Source of the DNA: Candidatus Hodarchaeota archaeon
Lineage (GTDB): Archaea; Asgardarchaeota; Heimdallarchaeia; Hodarchaeales; Hodarchaeaceae
Direction of reading: 5' to 3'
Length of the DNA stretch: 64,000 nt
NCBI GenBank assembly: GCA_016840285.1
Contig: JAEOSR010000090.1
Location: 1-64,000 of the forward strand
The notes below the pieces were generated by a model. The model searched no databases. It worked only from the letters and a program-made list of their open reading frames with translations, and had not been told where the DNA came from. Below, in pieces: positions 36,634 through 45,348 of this stretch (the first letter of the stretch is position 1; each line of letters opens with the position of its first letter). The position numbers and the translations under genes were made by a program.

Positions 36634-37428
36634 CTAATTTACCTTCCAGAATATTTGATTGTGATCAGCTCTTTTATGTATCGAAACTCGTTGTAGTGAA
36701 TCCTTACTAAAAGCTTCTTTGAGTGTTTCAAGTTCCCGAGTATCAAATGGGAAAGTCCAATCAATCCCTAATTTATGTTGATAAACATCTGATGGGACTC
36801 CAATATCAGCGAGAAATAACTCCCCCAAGGAATTATTATGCGTTTTTAACAATCCTTCTTTAACAAAAGCAATTGTTAGTGTTGCAGATGGTTCAATCCC
36901 TCCTGAATCCGCTCCTGTTGTCACATCAAGGCCTGATGGAGTATCAAGAGATAGGACTACTTGTTGATTCTTCAAATACGAGAAAACTTGATCCGAGACT
37001 TTATCTGGGTGATCTGTAAATCCATAACCAATATAACAATCAAGGACTAGTTGATTGCTATTGTTAGTCGTAGAAGCTAAGGGGATCCCATCAAACAGTG
37101 GAATTCCAGCTTTTCGTAGGCGTATTAACTGTTTCATTGGAACATCACGAAGAGAGTTTACTCCTTTAGGAAAATAGACCTCAGTTTTTAATCCCCAGGA
37201 GGTAAGTCGCCTTGCTGCAACCAATCCTCCACCACCATTATTTCCTGAACCAGCTATTACTTGAAAAGTGCACGATTTGTTATACATCTTTTTTACGGCC
37301 AGTCGAGCAAGATTCAATCCGGCATGTTCCATCATTAATTCTACTGGGACTTGATACTCTTCCATCATTAATCGATCTACTTCTTGCATTTGGTCTTTTG
37401 TTATTCCAGGTAACCCACACTTCTTCAT
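36634..37428 (-). CDS. NAD(P)H-hydrate epimerase-like (YjeF N-terminal domain) protein
   Basis: 264 residues covering only the YjeF_N fold: ITKDQMQEVDRLMMEEY, MMEHAGLNLARLA, VIAGSGNNGGGGLVAARRL, VLDCYIGYGF and SLDTPSGLDVTTGADSGG. The family interconverts R and S forms of damaged NAD(P)HX for repair by a kinase-like dehydratase, whose domain is absent. The usual NNGGDG motif reads NNGGGG here, so an Asp thought to take part in the site is missing. Activity may be altered. The gene begins 19 bases after the racemase-like gene's end. Confidence 0.82.
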   Translation of the reverse strand: MKKCGLPGITKDQMQEVDRLMMEEYQVPVELMMEHAGLNLARLAVKKMYNKSCTFQVIAGSGNNGGGGLVAARRLTSWGLKTEVYFPKGVNSLRDVPMKQLIRLRKAGIPLFDGIPLASTTNNSNQLVLDCYIGYGFTDHPDKVSDQVFSYLKNQQVVLSLDTPSGLDVTTGADSGGIEPSATLTIAFVKEGLLKTHNNSLGELFLADIGVPSDVYQHKLGIDWTFPFDTRELETLKEAFSKDSLQRVSIHKRADHNQIFWKVN

Positions 37429-37447
37429 TCAATCACCTTTGGATAAC

Positions 37448-38158
37448 TCATTGTAATTTTCGAATTTTATCTGGGGGATATGGATAAGCTCTTTTACTAT
37501 GTGATATTTCCATTTCAACGAGAGCTTCGGCCATCTTTAACGAGGCAACTGTTGGATCTATGACTGGAATTCCCAGAGTTTCCTGCAACTCATTTGCGAT
37601 TCCCAAGATCCCAGTACATCCTAGGATTATTGTGTCAGCCCCATCTTCTTCTATCGCTTTCCTTGCTTCAACTAAAAGGGTATTTTGTATCTTTTCTTCT
37701 TTTTCAAGTCTGAGCACTGGGATCTCGATAGACCTTACAGAGGCTAATCTTTCTAAAAACCCGTACATTCTTATTTTATTTTCAAATCGTGGAATCACTC
37801 CCTTAAGGACAACCAGTACCGAATATTTATGCCCGATGATGTATGCTAAAGCTAATGAGGCCTCACCTGGCCCTACAATAGGGATTTGTGTAATTTCTCT
37901 TGCAGCATATAGGGCGGGGTCACCCATACAATCTATGATAACAGCATCAAATGCATCTTTCTCAGCATCTAATACCTTTTTCAATATCCATGGAGAAGCT
38001 ATCTGCTCGTCGTACATAGATTCGATTGAAGCAGGTCCTTTTTCCAAACTTGTTACTGAAATTTTTGTATCAGGCTGTGCTCTAGCTTTATATTCCTGGG
38101 TTATTACATCTTCAAAATGTTTGTTATATAGAATTGGAATTATAACTTGGATTTCCAT
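37448..38158 (-). CDS. Asp/Glu/hydantoin racemase-family protein
   Basis: 236 residues. The two catalytic cysteines appear in the expected contexts: DCMGDP (Cys77) and ILGCTGILG (Cys181). Other family marks are GPASIESMYDE, VGPGEASLALA and a final PVIDPTVASLKMAEAL. This is the hydantoin racemase branch (AroM/HyuE-like), acting on amino-acid derivatives. It is the first gene of the minus-strand run through Nnr-like, membrane and TldD/E genes, which might deal with damaged metabolites and peptides, but that is inference. Confidence 0.85.
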   Translation of the reverse strand: MEIQVIIPILYNKHFEDVITQEYKARAQPDTKISVTSLEKGPASIESMYDEQIASPWILKKVLDAEKDAFDAVIIDCMGDPALYAAREITQIPIVGPGEASLALAYIIGHKYSVLVVLKGVIPRFENKIRMYGFLERLASVRSIEIPVLRLEKEEKIQNTLLVEARKAIEEDGADTIILGCTGILGIANELQETLGIPVIDPTVASLKMAEALVEMEISHSKRAYPYPPDKIRKLQ

Positions 38159-38250
38159 TTTATCATCCTTTATCCTTGAGATTTTACTTGTTTTAAACTT
38201 TTTAATAGGACTTGAAGTAGTAAGATTAATACAAAGGAATCTGCTAAAAA

Positions 38251-39033
38251 ATGGAGATAGATTTATCTAGGAAAGGATTAACGAAATTTCCTGATATCGA
38301 CCAACCTGAATCTTTAGATCGGTTAATATTGAGTAATAATGAATTGACCTCGTTACCTGAAACCATAAAATACTTTGTCCATTTAAAAACCTTGAAATTG
38401 GATGTTAATCGCTTAACATCTTTACCAGACATACTAGGAAACTTAAAGCATCTTGAAACCCTTGTTTTAAGCTATAATTATTTATCATCACTTCCCAAGG
38501 CACTAGGAACCTTAATAAATCTAAGAATCCTAGATTTAGAGCATAATCAACTAAATTCTTTACCAGAAATCCCCTTGGATAATCTTTCTAAACTCAAAAA
38601 ACTAATTTTATCTGATAATAGGTTATCCATCCTACCTAGAAGTATTGGAAAACTTTCTAATCTTGAGAAACTAAGTGTGCGAGATAATTTATTGAGATCT
38701 CTTCCTGATTCTATTGGTTCACTTAAGAACCTTTGGTTCTTGGATCTTTATCATAATCAGCTTGCAACTCTTCCTGATTCATTAGGAAACCTCAGATCAC
38801 TTCGTGTTCTTTATTTGAAGTCTAATAACTTAACTTTTCTTCCTGACTCTCTAGGCGATCTTAAAAACTTGCAAGAGATTGTCCTAAGAGATAACCAGCT
38901 TACATCGCTTCCCAGTACCCTTTTAAATCTCACCAATCTCCAAGCTTTTGATATAGGATTAAATCAACTTAATAAAAGCTCCGAGAGAATTCTTGAAAGA
39001 TTGTGGAATCGAGGAGTTAGGATTATTATCTAA
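38251..39033 (+). CDS. leucine-rich repeat protein
   Basis: 260 residues made almost wholly of about ten 23-residue repeats of the form LxxLxLSxNxLTSLPxxIxxL (for example LRILDLEHNQLNSLPEIPL; LRVLYLKSNNLTFLPDSLG). This matches the intracellular Shoc2/bacterial LRR type. No signal peptide or catalytic domain is present, so it is a cytoplasmic binding protein. Partner unknown; such LRR proteins in Asgard archaea are sometimes linked to small GTPases, which is only a loose hint here. Confidence 0.9.
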   Translation: MEIDLSRKGLTKFPDIDQPESLDRLILSNNELTSLPETIKYFVHLKTLKLDVNRLTSLPDILGNLKHLETLVLSYNYLSSLPKALGTLINLRILDLEHNQLNSLPEIPLDNLSKLKKLILSDNRLSILPRSIGKLSNLEKLSVRDNLLRSLPDSIGSLKNLWFLDLYHNQLATLPDSLGNLRSLRVLYLKSNNLTFLPDSLGDLKNLQEIVLRDNQLTSLPSTLLNLTNLQAFDIGLNQLNKSSERILERLWNRGVRIII

Positions 39034-39345
39034 TTAATCAATGGAGCTTGTCTGCATTTGACATTTCCTGGTTTTTCGCTCGATTCGATAAGCTGCAATG
39101 AAATATCCTGCTAAAAAAATCATTAAAATAGATGTTATTTGAGCAGTGATATGTAAAGCGAAGAAAAAAGGTGGAAGTGTATCCTGTAATTCATTAAAGC
39201 TAAGTGGGGCAGTCTGGGGATAATAAGATCTTACAATTATTCCCAAACCAATTGATATTAGAAGAAGTATACATATAAGCATTGCTCGCTTAAACTCAAC
39301 AATAAACAATCTAATCTCAAGGATGTTTGTCTCAGAGTCCATCAT
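39034..39345 (-). CDS. small two-helix membrane protein
   Basis: 103 residues with two hydrophobic helices (MLICILLLISIGLGIIVRSYY; AQITSILMIFLAGYFIAAY) and short polar ends. It meets the LRR gene's stop directly with no gap. I do not recognise it. Confidence 0.5.
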   Translation of the reverse strand: MMDSETNILEIRLFIVEFKRAMLICILLLISIGLGIIVRSYYPQTAPLSFNELQDTLPPFFFALHITAQITSILMIFLAGYFIAAYRIERKTRKCQMQTSSID

Positions 39346-39481
39346 TCATAAAAATCTCCATAGAAAAAGTACATTTTTCACGTAGGTAACAGCTTGAAAA
39401 ATCCTTCATTAACTGCAAGATTTTTAGGTAATATTGAGCTTGTGATACTTTTTTCCTAGAATTCCACAGAAAACATCCTTT

Positions 39482-40690
39482 TCAGAAGAATTCCCTGTAA
39501 AAGTTGGTTTGTGGAGGAAATAGCTGATTGAGTATCGGAAACATCTTTTCTGAACAATCTATCTCCCATGAATCATACAATTGGGATGCAGTTCTGAATC
39601 CCACAATCATTTGTGATAGAGACCCAATATCTATGGTCACATCGGGTGATTGTGACGTCTCCTCTAAAAACGCTCTACCTTCTGTAACGAAAAAAATAAA
39701 GGTTTTGTTATTCCATTCACATATTGGATCATTTACCTTCAAGACAAATTTAACTTCTTTTGAATAGTCTAAAGCTTCGACGACTTGTTTTACATCCACT
39801 ATTCGAGCCATTGAACCAGGAAATACTTCATTAGCTTTTATTCTTGCTTCTATAAGAGAAGCCAAGATATTGGGATCAGGGGTGGAGAATACAACATATT
39901 TTCGGTGATCCATATGCCTTTTAAGGAAGTTAAACAATGCTTGTTTGGTTTTTCGATCGTACCAAAAGAACTCTTGTAAATAAATGGTGTCAGCGCTATT
40001 TTCTACTCCATTACTTGCTGGTTGGTGTTCCATAAATCTCGCAATTAAGTAGCCACATGGATTATCGTTGGTATCATAACATACAAAGAGATACCCAGGT
40101 TCTTTAGGGTTAACCTTTCGTCGCCAATCTTTCTCTACTCGCTTTACCATGTAATTATATTTTTTTCCTGCGATATTAGAATAAACTTCTTTGAGATCAT
40201 CAAGCTCAAAGACTTCTCGTACTGTTCTATCTGAAACTGGACAGAATATAAATTTATCTGTCTCAATGTGGTATCGATGATTGATATTTGCAAGCTTCCA
40301 GCCAAATTTTTGGTAAAATGAGAATTTAAAAGGATACAGACATGAGATTAGGAGTTTTTCATTATACATTTTTTCTAATGTTAGATGCATTAGCTGTCGT
40401 ATAAGTCCTCTATTACGATAATGGGGTGCTGTCGCTACTCCCCAAATGCCAGACATTGGAAACTCCTTGTTTCTAATGACAACAATTGAAGTAAAATATG
40501 CGAATGAGGAGACTAATACATCCTTGTCAAAACAGCCATAAACCTGACTCATATCCTTAAGGTGTGGCTGTGTTTCTTCATAATCCTCTGGAACAACACC
40601 CTCATAGGTGTTTCGTGCAGGCTCGAATGCATATCGTGCTAACCGAGCAAAGGCTTCTCTGTCTTCAGAAGTAAGTTGACGCATTTCCAT
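39482..40690 (-). CDS. Eis-like GNAT acetyltransferase
   Basis: 402 residues with the three-part layout of Eis: an N-terminal GNAT domain with GIWGVATAPHYRNRGLIRQL (81-100, acetyl-CoA site), a second diverged GNAT domain (about 160-290) and a C-terminal SCP2-like fold. The last residue is Phe402, as in mycobacterial Eis, where the free C-terminal carboxylate serves in catalysis. Eis enzymes acetylate amines and protein lysines. It is monocistronic. Confidence 0.82.
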   Translation of the reverse strand: MEMRQLTSEDREAFARLARYAFEPARNTYEGVVPEDYEETQPHLKDMSQVYGCFDKDVLVSSFAYFTSIVVIRNKEFPMSGIWGVATAPHYRNRGLIRQLMHLTLEKMYNEKLLISCLYPFKFSFYQKFGWKLANINHRYHIETDKFIFCPVSDRTVREVFELDDLKEVYSNIAGKKYNYMVKRVEKDWRRKVNPKEPGYLFVCYDTNDNPCGYLIARFMEHQPASNGVENSADTIYLQEFFWYDRKTKQALFNFLKRHMDHRKYVVFSTPDPNILASLIEARIKANEVFPGSMARIVDVKQVVEALDYSKEVKFVLKVNDPICEWNNKTFIFFVTEGRAFLEETSQSPDVTIDIGSLSQMIVGFRTASQLYDSWEIDCSEKMFPILNQLFPPQTNFYREFF

Positions 40691-40840
40691 TGCATAGTCC
40701 TCAATTGGAACCTTCTATATTATTTTATCAACATTTAGTTGAATCTAACAGTTCCAGAAGGTTTCCAAAGCGATAATAGTGTTTTTTAGCAGACACAAAT
40801 AAGGCTAGTTGATGTGGCAATATTGTTCATCTTCAGATAC

Positions 40841-40848
40841 TATAAATA
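40841..40848 (+). promoter_or_regulatory. TATA box upstream of the ChlI/ChlD-type operon
   Basis: TATAAATA lies 110 bases before the ATG at 40958. The spacing implies a leader of about 85 bases. No clear riboswitch-like fold was seen in the leader by eye. Confidence 0.35.
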
Positions 40849-40957
40849 TCGATGAATATTGTCATGTCTGTAAATTTTTCATATACAACAACAATAATAT
40901 AGGAATAGTTTTTCGCATACTTGATTTAGGAGAATACATCATAATTATGTAGGATTG

Positions 40958-42076
40958 ATGCAACTGACCCAAAAGAGAATAGCATTCCCTTTCTCGGCCA
41001 TCGTGGCGATGGACAAATTAAAATTAGCCACCATTGCAAATGCAATTAATCCTAAAATTGGAGGGATGTTGATACAAGGACCAAAAGGTTCTGGAAAAAC
41101 CACAGTTGCTCGAGGATTAGCCGATATTCTTCCAAAACTAGAAGTAGTAAAGGGATGTTCATTTAGTTGTAATCCTCATGATCTAACAAATATGTGTGAG
41201 GCATGCAGCGAAAAATATCGAAAAGGAGAACAATTTGAAATAGAAAACAGGGAAATGATAGTCGTAGATCTACCCTTGGGAGCAACAGAGGATCGAGTTG
41301 TTGGGAGTCTGGATGTTGAAAAAGCAATAAAACACGGTATTGGAGCTTTAGAGCCAGGGATCCTTGCAGAAGCAAATCAAAATATTTTATATGTTGATGA
41401 AGTCAATTTGCTACCTGATCATGTTGCTGATGATTTGTTAGATGCAGCTGCAACAGGATGGAATGTGGTAGAACGTGAAGGAATATCAGTTCGTCATCCC
41501 TCCCGATTCGTATTCATTGGAACCATGAACCCCGAGGAGGGACAACTTAGACCACAACTCTTAGATCGCTTCCCTTTATCTGTAAGTGTTGAACGAATTA
41601 TGACTGTTGAAGATAGAATGGAAGTAGTCAAGAGAACCATTGAGTTTGAATCGAATCCTGAAAGTTTCATCGAAAACTATAAAGTACATCAAGAAGAATT
41701 ACGAAATCGAATAATTGCAGCAAGAACGATACTGTCAAAAGTTGAATTGCCTGAAAAACTTCTTGAAGCCATATGTCTCACTTGCTTGGATCTTCAGGTT
41801 GATGGGATGAGACCTGACATTGTCATTAGTAAAACAGCACAAACACTAGCAGCCTTTGAAAATAGAACTCGAGTCACCCCAGATGACATTTTGATCGCTT
41901 CAGAACTTACCTTAAAACATAGAACGAGAGAGGGAGGTTTTCTCGATCCTGCAACTCCAGAGGAAATTTCAAAATTATTCATGGCAAAGGTAAAAGATGT
42001 AAAATACGTCGAAAAAATAGAATCTTCTGAAACTGATAAAAAAAAAAGCGCGAAAAACCGAAAGGCCGAGTCATGA
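40958..42076 (+). CDS. magnesium chelatase ChlI/BchI-like AAA+ ATPase
   Basis: 372 residues. [26 protein letters not shown] opens the family, Walker A is GPKGSGKTT (42-50 counting from the TTG at 40955), Walker B is [10 protein letters not shown], and the sensor region reads [24 protein letters not shown]. ChlI-type ATPases drive metal insertion into tetrapyrroles together with a VWA subunit. A following VWA gene overlaps by four bases (ATGA), so the two form a coupled pair. The large chelatase subunit (ChlH/CobN) is not in the window. Confidence 0.9.
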   Translation: MQLTQKRIAFPFSAIVAMDKLKLATIANAINPKIGGMLIQGPKGSGKTTVARGLADILPKLEVVKGCSFSCNPHDLTNMCEACSEKYRKGEQFEIENREMIVVDLPLGATEDRVVGSLDVEKAIKHGIGALEPGILAEANQNILYVDEVNLLPDHVADDLLDAAATGWNVVEREGISVRHPSRFVFIGTMNPEEGQLRPQLLDRFPLSVSVERIMTVEDRMEVVKRTIEFESNPESFIENYKVHQEELRNRIIAARTILSKVELPEKLLEAICLTCLDLQVDGMRPDIVISKTAQTLAAFENRTRVTPDDILIASELTLKHRTREGGFLDPATPEEISKLFMAKVKDVKYVEKIESSETDKKKSAKNRKAES

Positions 42077-43344
42077 TTTGGGCCCCAGAAGAAGCAACTG
42101 ATAAAGAACAAGCCTTTGCAGAAAGGAGGAGTAGTAAGGCTCGAGCACGAGTATTCCAATTTTTTAGCAGGATTAGTCCAAGCTTTGCTATTGGAAAGAG
42201 GATGAAGAAAACTTCACAAGACTCTCCTATCTTAGATGGTGTTATGAAACAGGCGGATGATGTGAAAGGGGAGATTTCGGATGGAGTTGAAAGGGGGAAG
42301 TTTAAGGGAATCCCTTCAGTTTCTTTTGCTGTAAAATCCACACAGATGACAAAAGGCAATTCTTTACTCTCGAGGATAAAAAACAGTATCTTTTTGCCAT
42401 TTAAACCGCCTACTCTAAAAAAATCTCCATTCAAGGGAGTTAGCAATTCAGCAGGAAAACGAGCAGAGACAATAACCACTCTTCATCGTGGCCGACCATG
42501 GGGGTGGAAGTTTCCAAAGGGTAAGCCACAAGATATTCATTTACCCGCCACAATTAGAGCTGCAGCGAGACATCAGAATAATCGTGAACCGTCTCATGAG
42601 ACATCTCTGAGTATATCCTTAAAGGATGTTCGTGAAAAATTAAGAATATACAAAGCTCCTATGACACTAATCTTTGTCATTGATCTTAGCGGATCTATGA
42701 TGTTCAATATTGAAGCTAGTAAAGAAGCCCTTCTAAGGTTACATAGAGAGGCTTACCGCTATAGAGATAAAGTAGGAATAGTAGCTCTTAAAGATACAAT
42801 AGCTGTTGTTGTTCAACATCCTATAACAAATCTAGGTGTGGTAGCAAATAAATTATTCGGATTGAAAATCAGTGGATTCACTCCTTTGGCAGCTGGTATG
42901 TTAAAAGCATTGGATGTTTTAAAGGAAACAAGACGTAGAGATAGAGCAACAATCCCTGTCATTGCAATTATAACAGATGGAAACGCAAATGTTCCCCTTC
43001 ACAGAAGTCTAGAGACTGGGGAGATTCGTAATTTTGAGGAGATGGGAGTCGCTTTGAGACAATTTGAAGATTTAGCTGTTAAAGATGTGGTCTCAGTTTC
43101 TAAAGCAATTGAAAAGGAAAGGATCCATACTGTAGTTGTGAATACAAATCCACATTATGTTGGACGTGAAACCTATGGTTTTACTGTAACTAAAATAATT
43201 TCCTCAATAACAAAAGGTAGTCATCATCAAATTAGCAGACTTAGTGACGGAGAGGAGCTTGTTGAAGACATTTTTGAAGGTATTAGTGAAGATCAAAGAA
43301 AAATATCAAGTGGAATTCCGTTATCTCAAGCGAACTTATGGTAA
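42073..43344 (+). CDS. ChlD-like VWA-domain protein
   Basis: 423 residues. A basic, low-complexity first 135 residues leads to [11 protein letters not shown]...[14 protein letters not shown] (138-168), the linker typical of ChlD/BchD. The VWA domain follows with MIDAS motif DLSGSMM (204-210), the threonine in GFTPLAAGM and IITDGNAN. The AAA+ copy found in plant ChlD is absent, as in short archaeal forms. With the upstream ATPase it should make an I-D type motor complex. Target could be cobalt, nickel or magnesium insertion; undecided. Confidence 0.85.
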   Translation: MIWAPEEATDKEQAFAERRSSKARARVFQFFSRISPSFAIGKRMKKTSQDSPILDGVMKQADDVKGEISDGVERGKFKGIPSVSFAVKSTQMTKGNSLLSRIKNSIFLPFKPPTLKKSPFKGVSNSAGKRAETITTLHRGRPWGWKFPKGKPQDIHLPATIRAAARHQNNREPSHETSLSISLKDVREKLRIYKAPMTLIFVIDLSGSMMFNIEASKEALLRLHREAYRYRDKVGIVALKDTIAVVVQHPITNLGVVANKLFGLKISGFTPLAAGMLKALDVLKETRRRDRATIPVIAIITDGNANVPLHRSLETGEIRNFEEMGVALRQFEDLAVKDVVSVSKAIEKERIHTVVVNTNPHYVGRETYGFTVTKIISSITKGSHHQISRLSDGEELVEDIFEGISEDQRKISSGIPLSQANLW

Positions 43345-43447
43345 TAGAATGGTTTACAATTGCTGATTAGTAAAACGAAATCTCAAAGAACAATTCTCCA
43401 CAATATCTACACACAACAAATGGTTCCATAATTGGCACTAGTTTTAC

Positions 43448-43549
43448 TGGAAATCAAGAATTTCCATTATGGGACAACCCAAACCTCTATTTTGGGCTGA
43501 TTAACTTAGTCTATTTCTCGTTAGACTATCCATCTCTCAATTTAGTCTA
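43448..43549. other. cluster of stem-loops in a gene-free gap
   Basis: Three perfect inverted repeats follow one another: TGGAAAT/ATTTCCA (43448-43466, loop 5), CCCAAA/TTTGGG (43478-43496, loop 7) and TAGTCTA/TAGACTA (43507-43528, loop 8), with TAGTCTA once more at 43543-43549. They begin about 100 bases after the ChlD-like stop. A structured RNA, a bidirectional terminator or a protein site are all possible. The rest of the gap 43345-43883 holds the small ORF described next. Confidence 0.35.
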
Positions 43550-43670
43550 TCGGGAAGACCTTTTGCTTCCATTCTTCTCAACTATACAATCTTATTATAT
43601 AAAGAGAATTTGATCGTTTATCTTGGAATCCCGCTTAACTGGAAGAAAAATCAATCAGAAACCCATTTCT

Positions 43671-43808
43671 CTATGTTTTTAGTATGTTGGGATCGATGAT
43701 AATGGTTAAGATTACCATGATGATTATATAGAGTAATATAAAGATCACTAAGCAACGTAAAATACTTGGTGTGACCTTTGTTCTCTTATCCACAATCTTT
43801 CCAGTCAT
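43671..43808 (-). CDS. possible 45-residue single-helix membrane protein
   Basis: ATG at 43808, stop at 43671-43673. A basic N-terminus (MTGKIVDKRTK) is followed by one hydrophobic helix (CLVIFILLYIIMVILTIII) and a short polar end. The charge pattern suits a small single-pass protein. It lies downstream of the HD-hydrolase gene on the same strand by 75 bases. No ribosome site is obvious, and short hydrophobic ORFs arise by chance in AT-rich DNA. Confidence 0.35.
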   Translation of the reverse strand: MTGKIVDKRTKVTPSILRCLVIFILLYIIIMVILTIIIDPNILKT

Positions 43809-43883
43809 TTTATTATGCCTATTGATTTTTCTCAAAAGTTTTTGGGATTAAAAGGGATATCTTGGTTATTTTTTATTACTTCT

Positions 43884-44549
43884 CTATTTTTTCTTGGTCT
43901 TCTTGTTGATTAATCCTTCTTTTTCAAAAATAGCATCGATACTACTCATTCTATCATCGAGTCTCTTTTGAATTACATGTGAGAAGCCCTCTAGTTCTTG
44001 ATTTCCCATCATTCCTAGTTCACGAGAATATTCGTAATTTAACTTTTCATAATCTTGCTGTCGTCGGGTCATGTACTTTTCAAGGATCTCTTGCATAGAT
44101 CCTTCCTTTCCAATGAATCCACGTAATAGTCCCATCAACCCTAGACGATCTAGGGTGTCCGCATCATAAACCACCTTTTCTTCTGGGGTTACAGGTGGAA
44201 TACTCGAAGTAGGTGTATGACGTACGACCACACGACAAATTCTCTCACTCAAAGTATTATCAATTTCTAAACCTTCAAGAAATTCTTCTGCGATACTACC
44301 TCCGAATAAACCATGGAAACCCGCAAAGTCATTAGTCGTTTTGCCAATATCATGTAGTAAAGCTCCTGCTACCACTATAAAAGGATCTATTGGATCTTCT
44401 ATATTCTTACTGATTTGAATTGCAGTACGAGTAACCATAAATACATGAGAGTAGTCATGAGAGTCGCTTTTTGCATGACATCGTCTCACAAATTCTTGGA
44501 TTCTTAACAAAATCTCCTGTTCTTTCTGTGTTAGTGCCCTAGTGAGCAT
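43884..44549 (-). CDS. HD-domain phosphohydrolase
   Basis: 221 residues. Metal-binding residues of the HD superfamily are present: HDYSHV (31-36), ALLHDIGKTT (His66-Asp67), a later His in VVRHTPTS and Asp in VVYDADTLDRLG. Members hydrolyse nucleotides or other phosphates. The size suits the small YfbR/uncharacterised HD group. The neighbourhood gives no substrate. Confidence 0.85.
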   Translation of the reverse strand: MLTRALTQKEQEILLRIQEFVRRCHAKSDSHDYSHVFMVTRTAIQISKNIEDPIDPFIVVAGALLHDIGKTTNDFAGFHGLFGGSIAEEFLEGLEIDNTLSERICRVVVRHTPTSSIPPVTPEEKVVYDADTLDRLGLMGLLRGFIGKEGSMQEILEKYMTRRQQDYEKLNYEYSRELGMMGNQELEGFSHVIQKRLDDRMSSIDAIFEKEGLINKKTKKK

Positions 44550-44912
44550 TTATATCACCTGCAAGATGATTAGATGAGTTGTGATCCTTATAGGAAGTTT
44601 AATTTTCCTGTGATTGATAATTCTTTCGCCTCACAAAGCAAATTCCACTTGCTTTCGATAGCAAAATAATTTTTGTTTTCTCTACTAAAAAAGTATTTTA
44701 TTTGATAAATCGATTATATTGTTAATACAACTACATAGAGTGTTCTATTTTCATCTTGAGAGCGTAAGAGATAATAATTAATCAAGAGAACTAGGCATTT
44801 CAAAACAATGTTTTATAAGATTGTACTACCTGGAAACTACTACGCCATCCATATGTTATCTGAATCATTCAAAAGTTTATGATACGTTTACACAATAATT
44901 TGTATAGGGAAA
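44550..44912. other. gene-free stretch
   Basis: 363 AT-rich bases between divergent genes. I see no tRNA, no repeat and no convincing ORF. One 24-codon frame at 44808-44882 (MFYKIVLPGNYYAIHM...) is too short to support. It should hold the promoters of both flanking genes. Confidence 0.4.
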
Positions 44913-45206
44913 ATGATGTCGAATAACGGTTTGATTGAAAAGCTATATTGTGCTAAGTACACACTTGTTTTCGACGACAGAAGAATGGACAATTGTGCAT
45001 TTATTTCTGCATCATCTGCTCAAGAAGCATGGGATCTTACGGAAACCCTAGCTTCATTCTGGAATACAGAAAAGAAAGATTTAGAATCGTTTAGAATTCA
45101 TAAGATATTCAAGCAACCGTGTTCTAGAAATCCAATGATGATTTGGTCAAAAAAGGTATTTGACAAAATCATGAAACGGGGTAAACCTACATATTTTCTT
45201 GAATAA
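44913..45206 (+). CDS. small hypothetical protein
   Basis: 97 residues, soluble, mixed alpha/beta (KYTLVFDDRRMDNCAFISAS followed by AQEAWDLTETLASFWN). No family recognised. Its stop codon touches the broken end of an FMN-reductase remnant on the other strand, so the gene may have arrived by the event that truncated that gene. Confidence 0.45.
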   Translation: MMSNNGLIEKLYCAKYTLVFDDRRMDNCAFISASSAQEAWDLTETLASFWNTEKKDLESFRIHKIFKQPCSRNPMMIWSKKVFDKIMKRGKPTYFLE

Positions 45207-45325
45207 AATTTCTCCACCTCTGCATTATTGTCCTTAGCACCTTTTGCTAAAGATTCAGCTAAAATATTGCTATTTTCCTTTTTTCGGGGGCTTCCTTTCA
45301 CTATGACGATTTTTTGGTTACTCAT
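45203..45325 (-). pseudogene. N-terminal remnant of an NADPH-dependent FMN reductase-like protein
   Basis: From ATG 45325 the frame reads QKIVIVKGSPRKKENSNILA then ESLAKGAKDNNAEVEKFY. GSPRK-x-x-NSN is the FMN-phosphate loop of flavodoxin-like reductases. Similarity ends after 41 residues, at the 3' end of the plus-strand gene 44913-45206. The intact family is about four to six times longer. It parallels the fragment at 28597-28719. Confidence 0.6.
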
Positions 45326-45348
45326 CTTGTTTAGTTCCGGATAGTTTC

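Noticed and set aside
37560..38270. 236-codon plus-strand ORF opposite the racemase-like gene
   Set aside because: It mirrors the racemase gene almost exactly, and the minus-strand frame has both catalytic cysteine motifs.
41979..42479. 166-codon minus-strand ORF across the ChlI/ChlD junction
   Set aside because: Antisense to two coupled genes with clear motifs; no protein-like pattern of its own.
43367..43429. 20-residue CxxC peptide (MEPFVVCRYCGELFF) on the minus strand
   Set aside because: A zinc-ribbon-like look, but too short and with only one CxxC pair.
43448..43549. Possible CRISPR array because of repeated TAGTCTA units
   Set aside because: The units are seven bases long, mixed in orientation and irregularly spaced; no cas gene is present.
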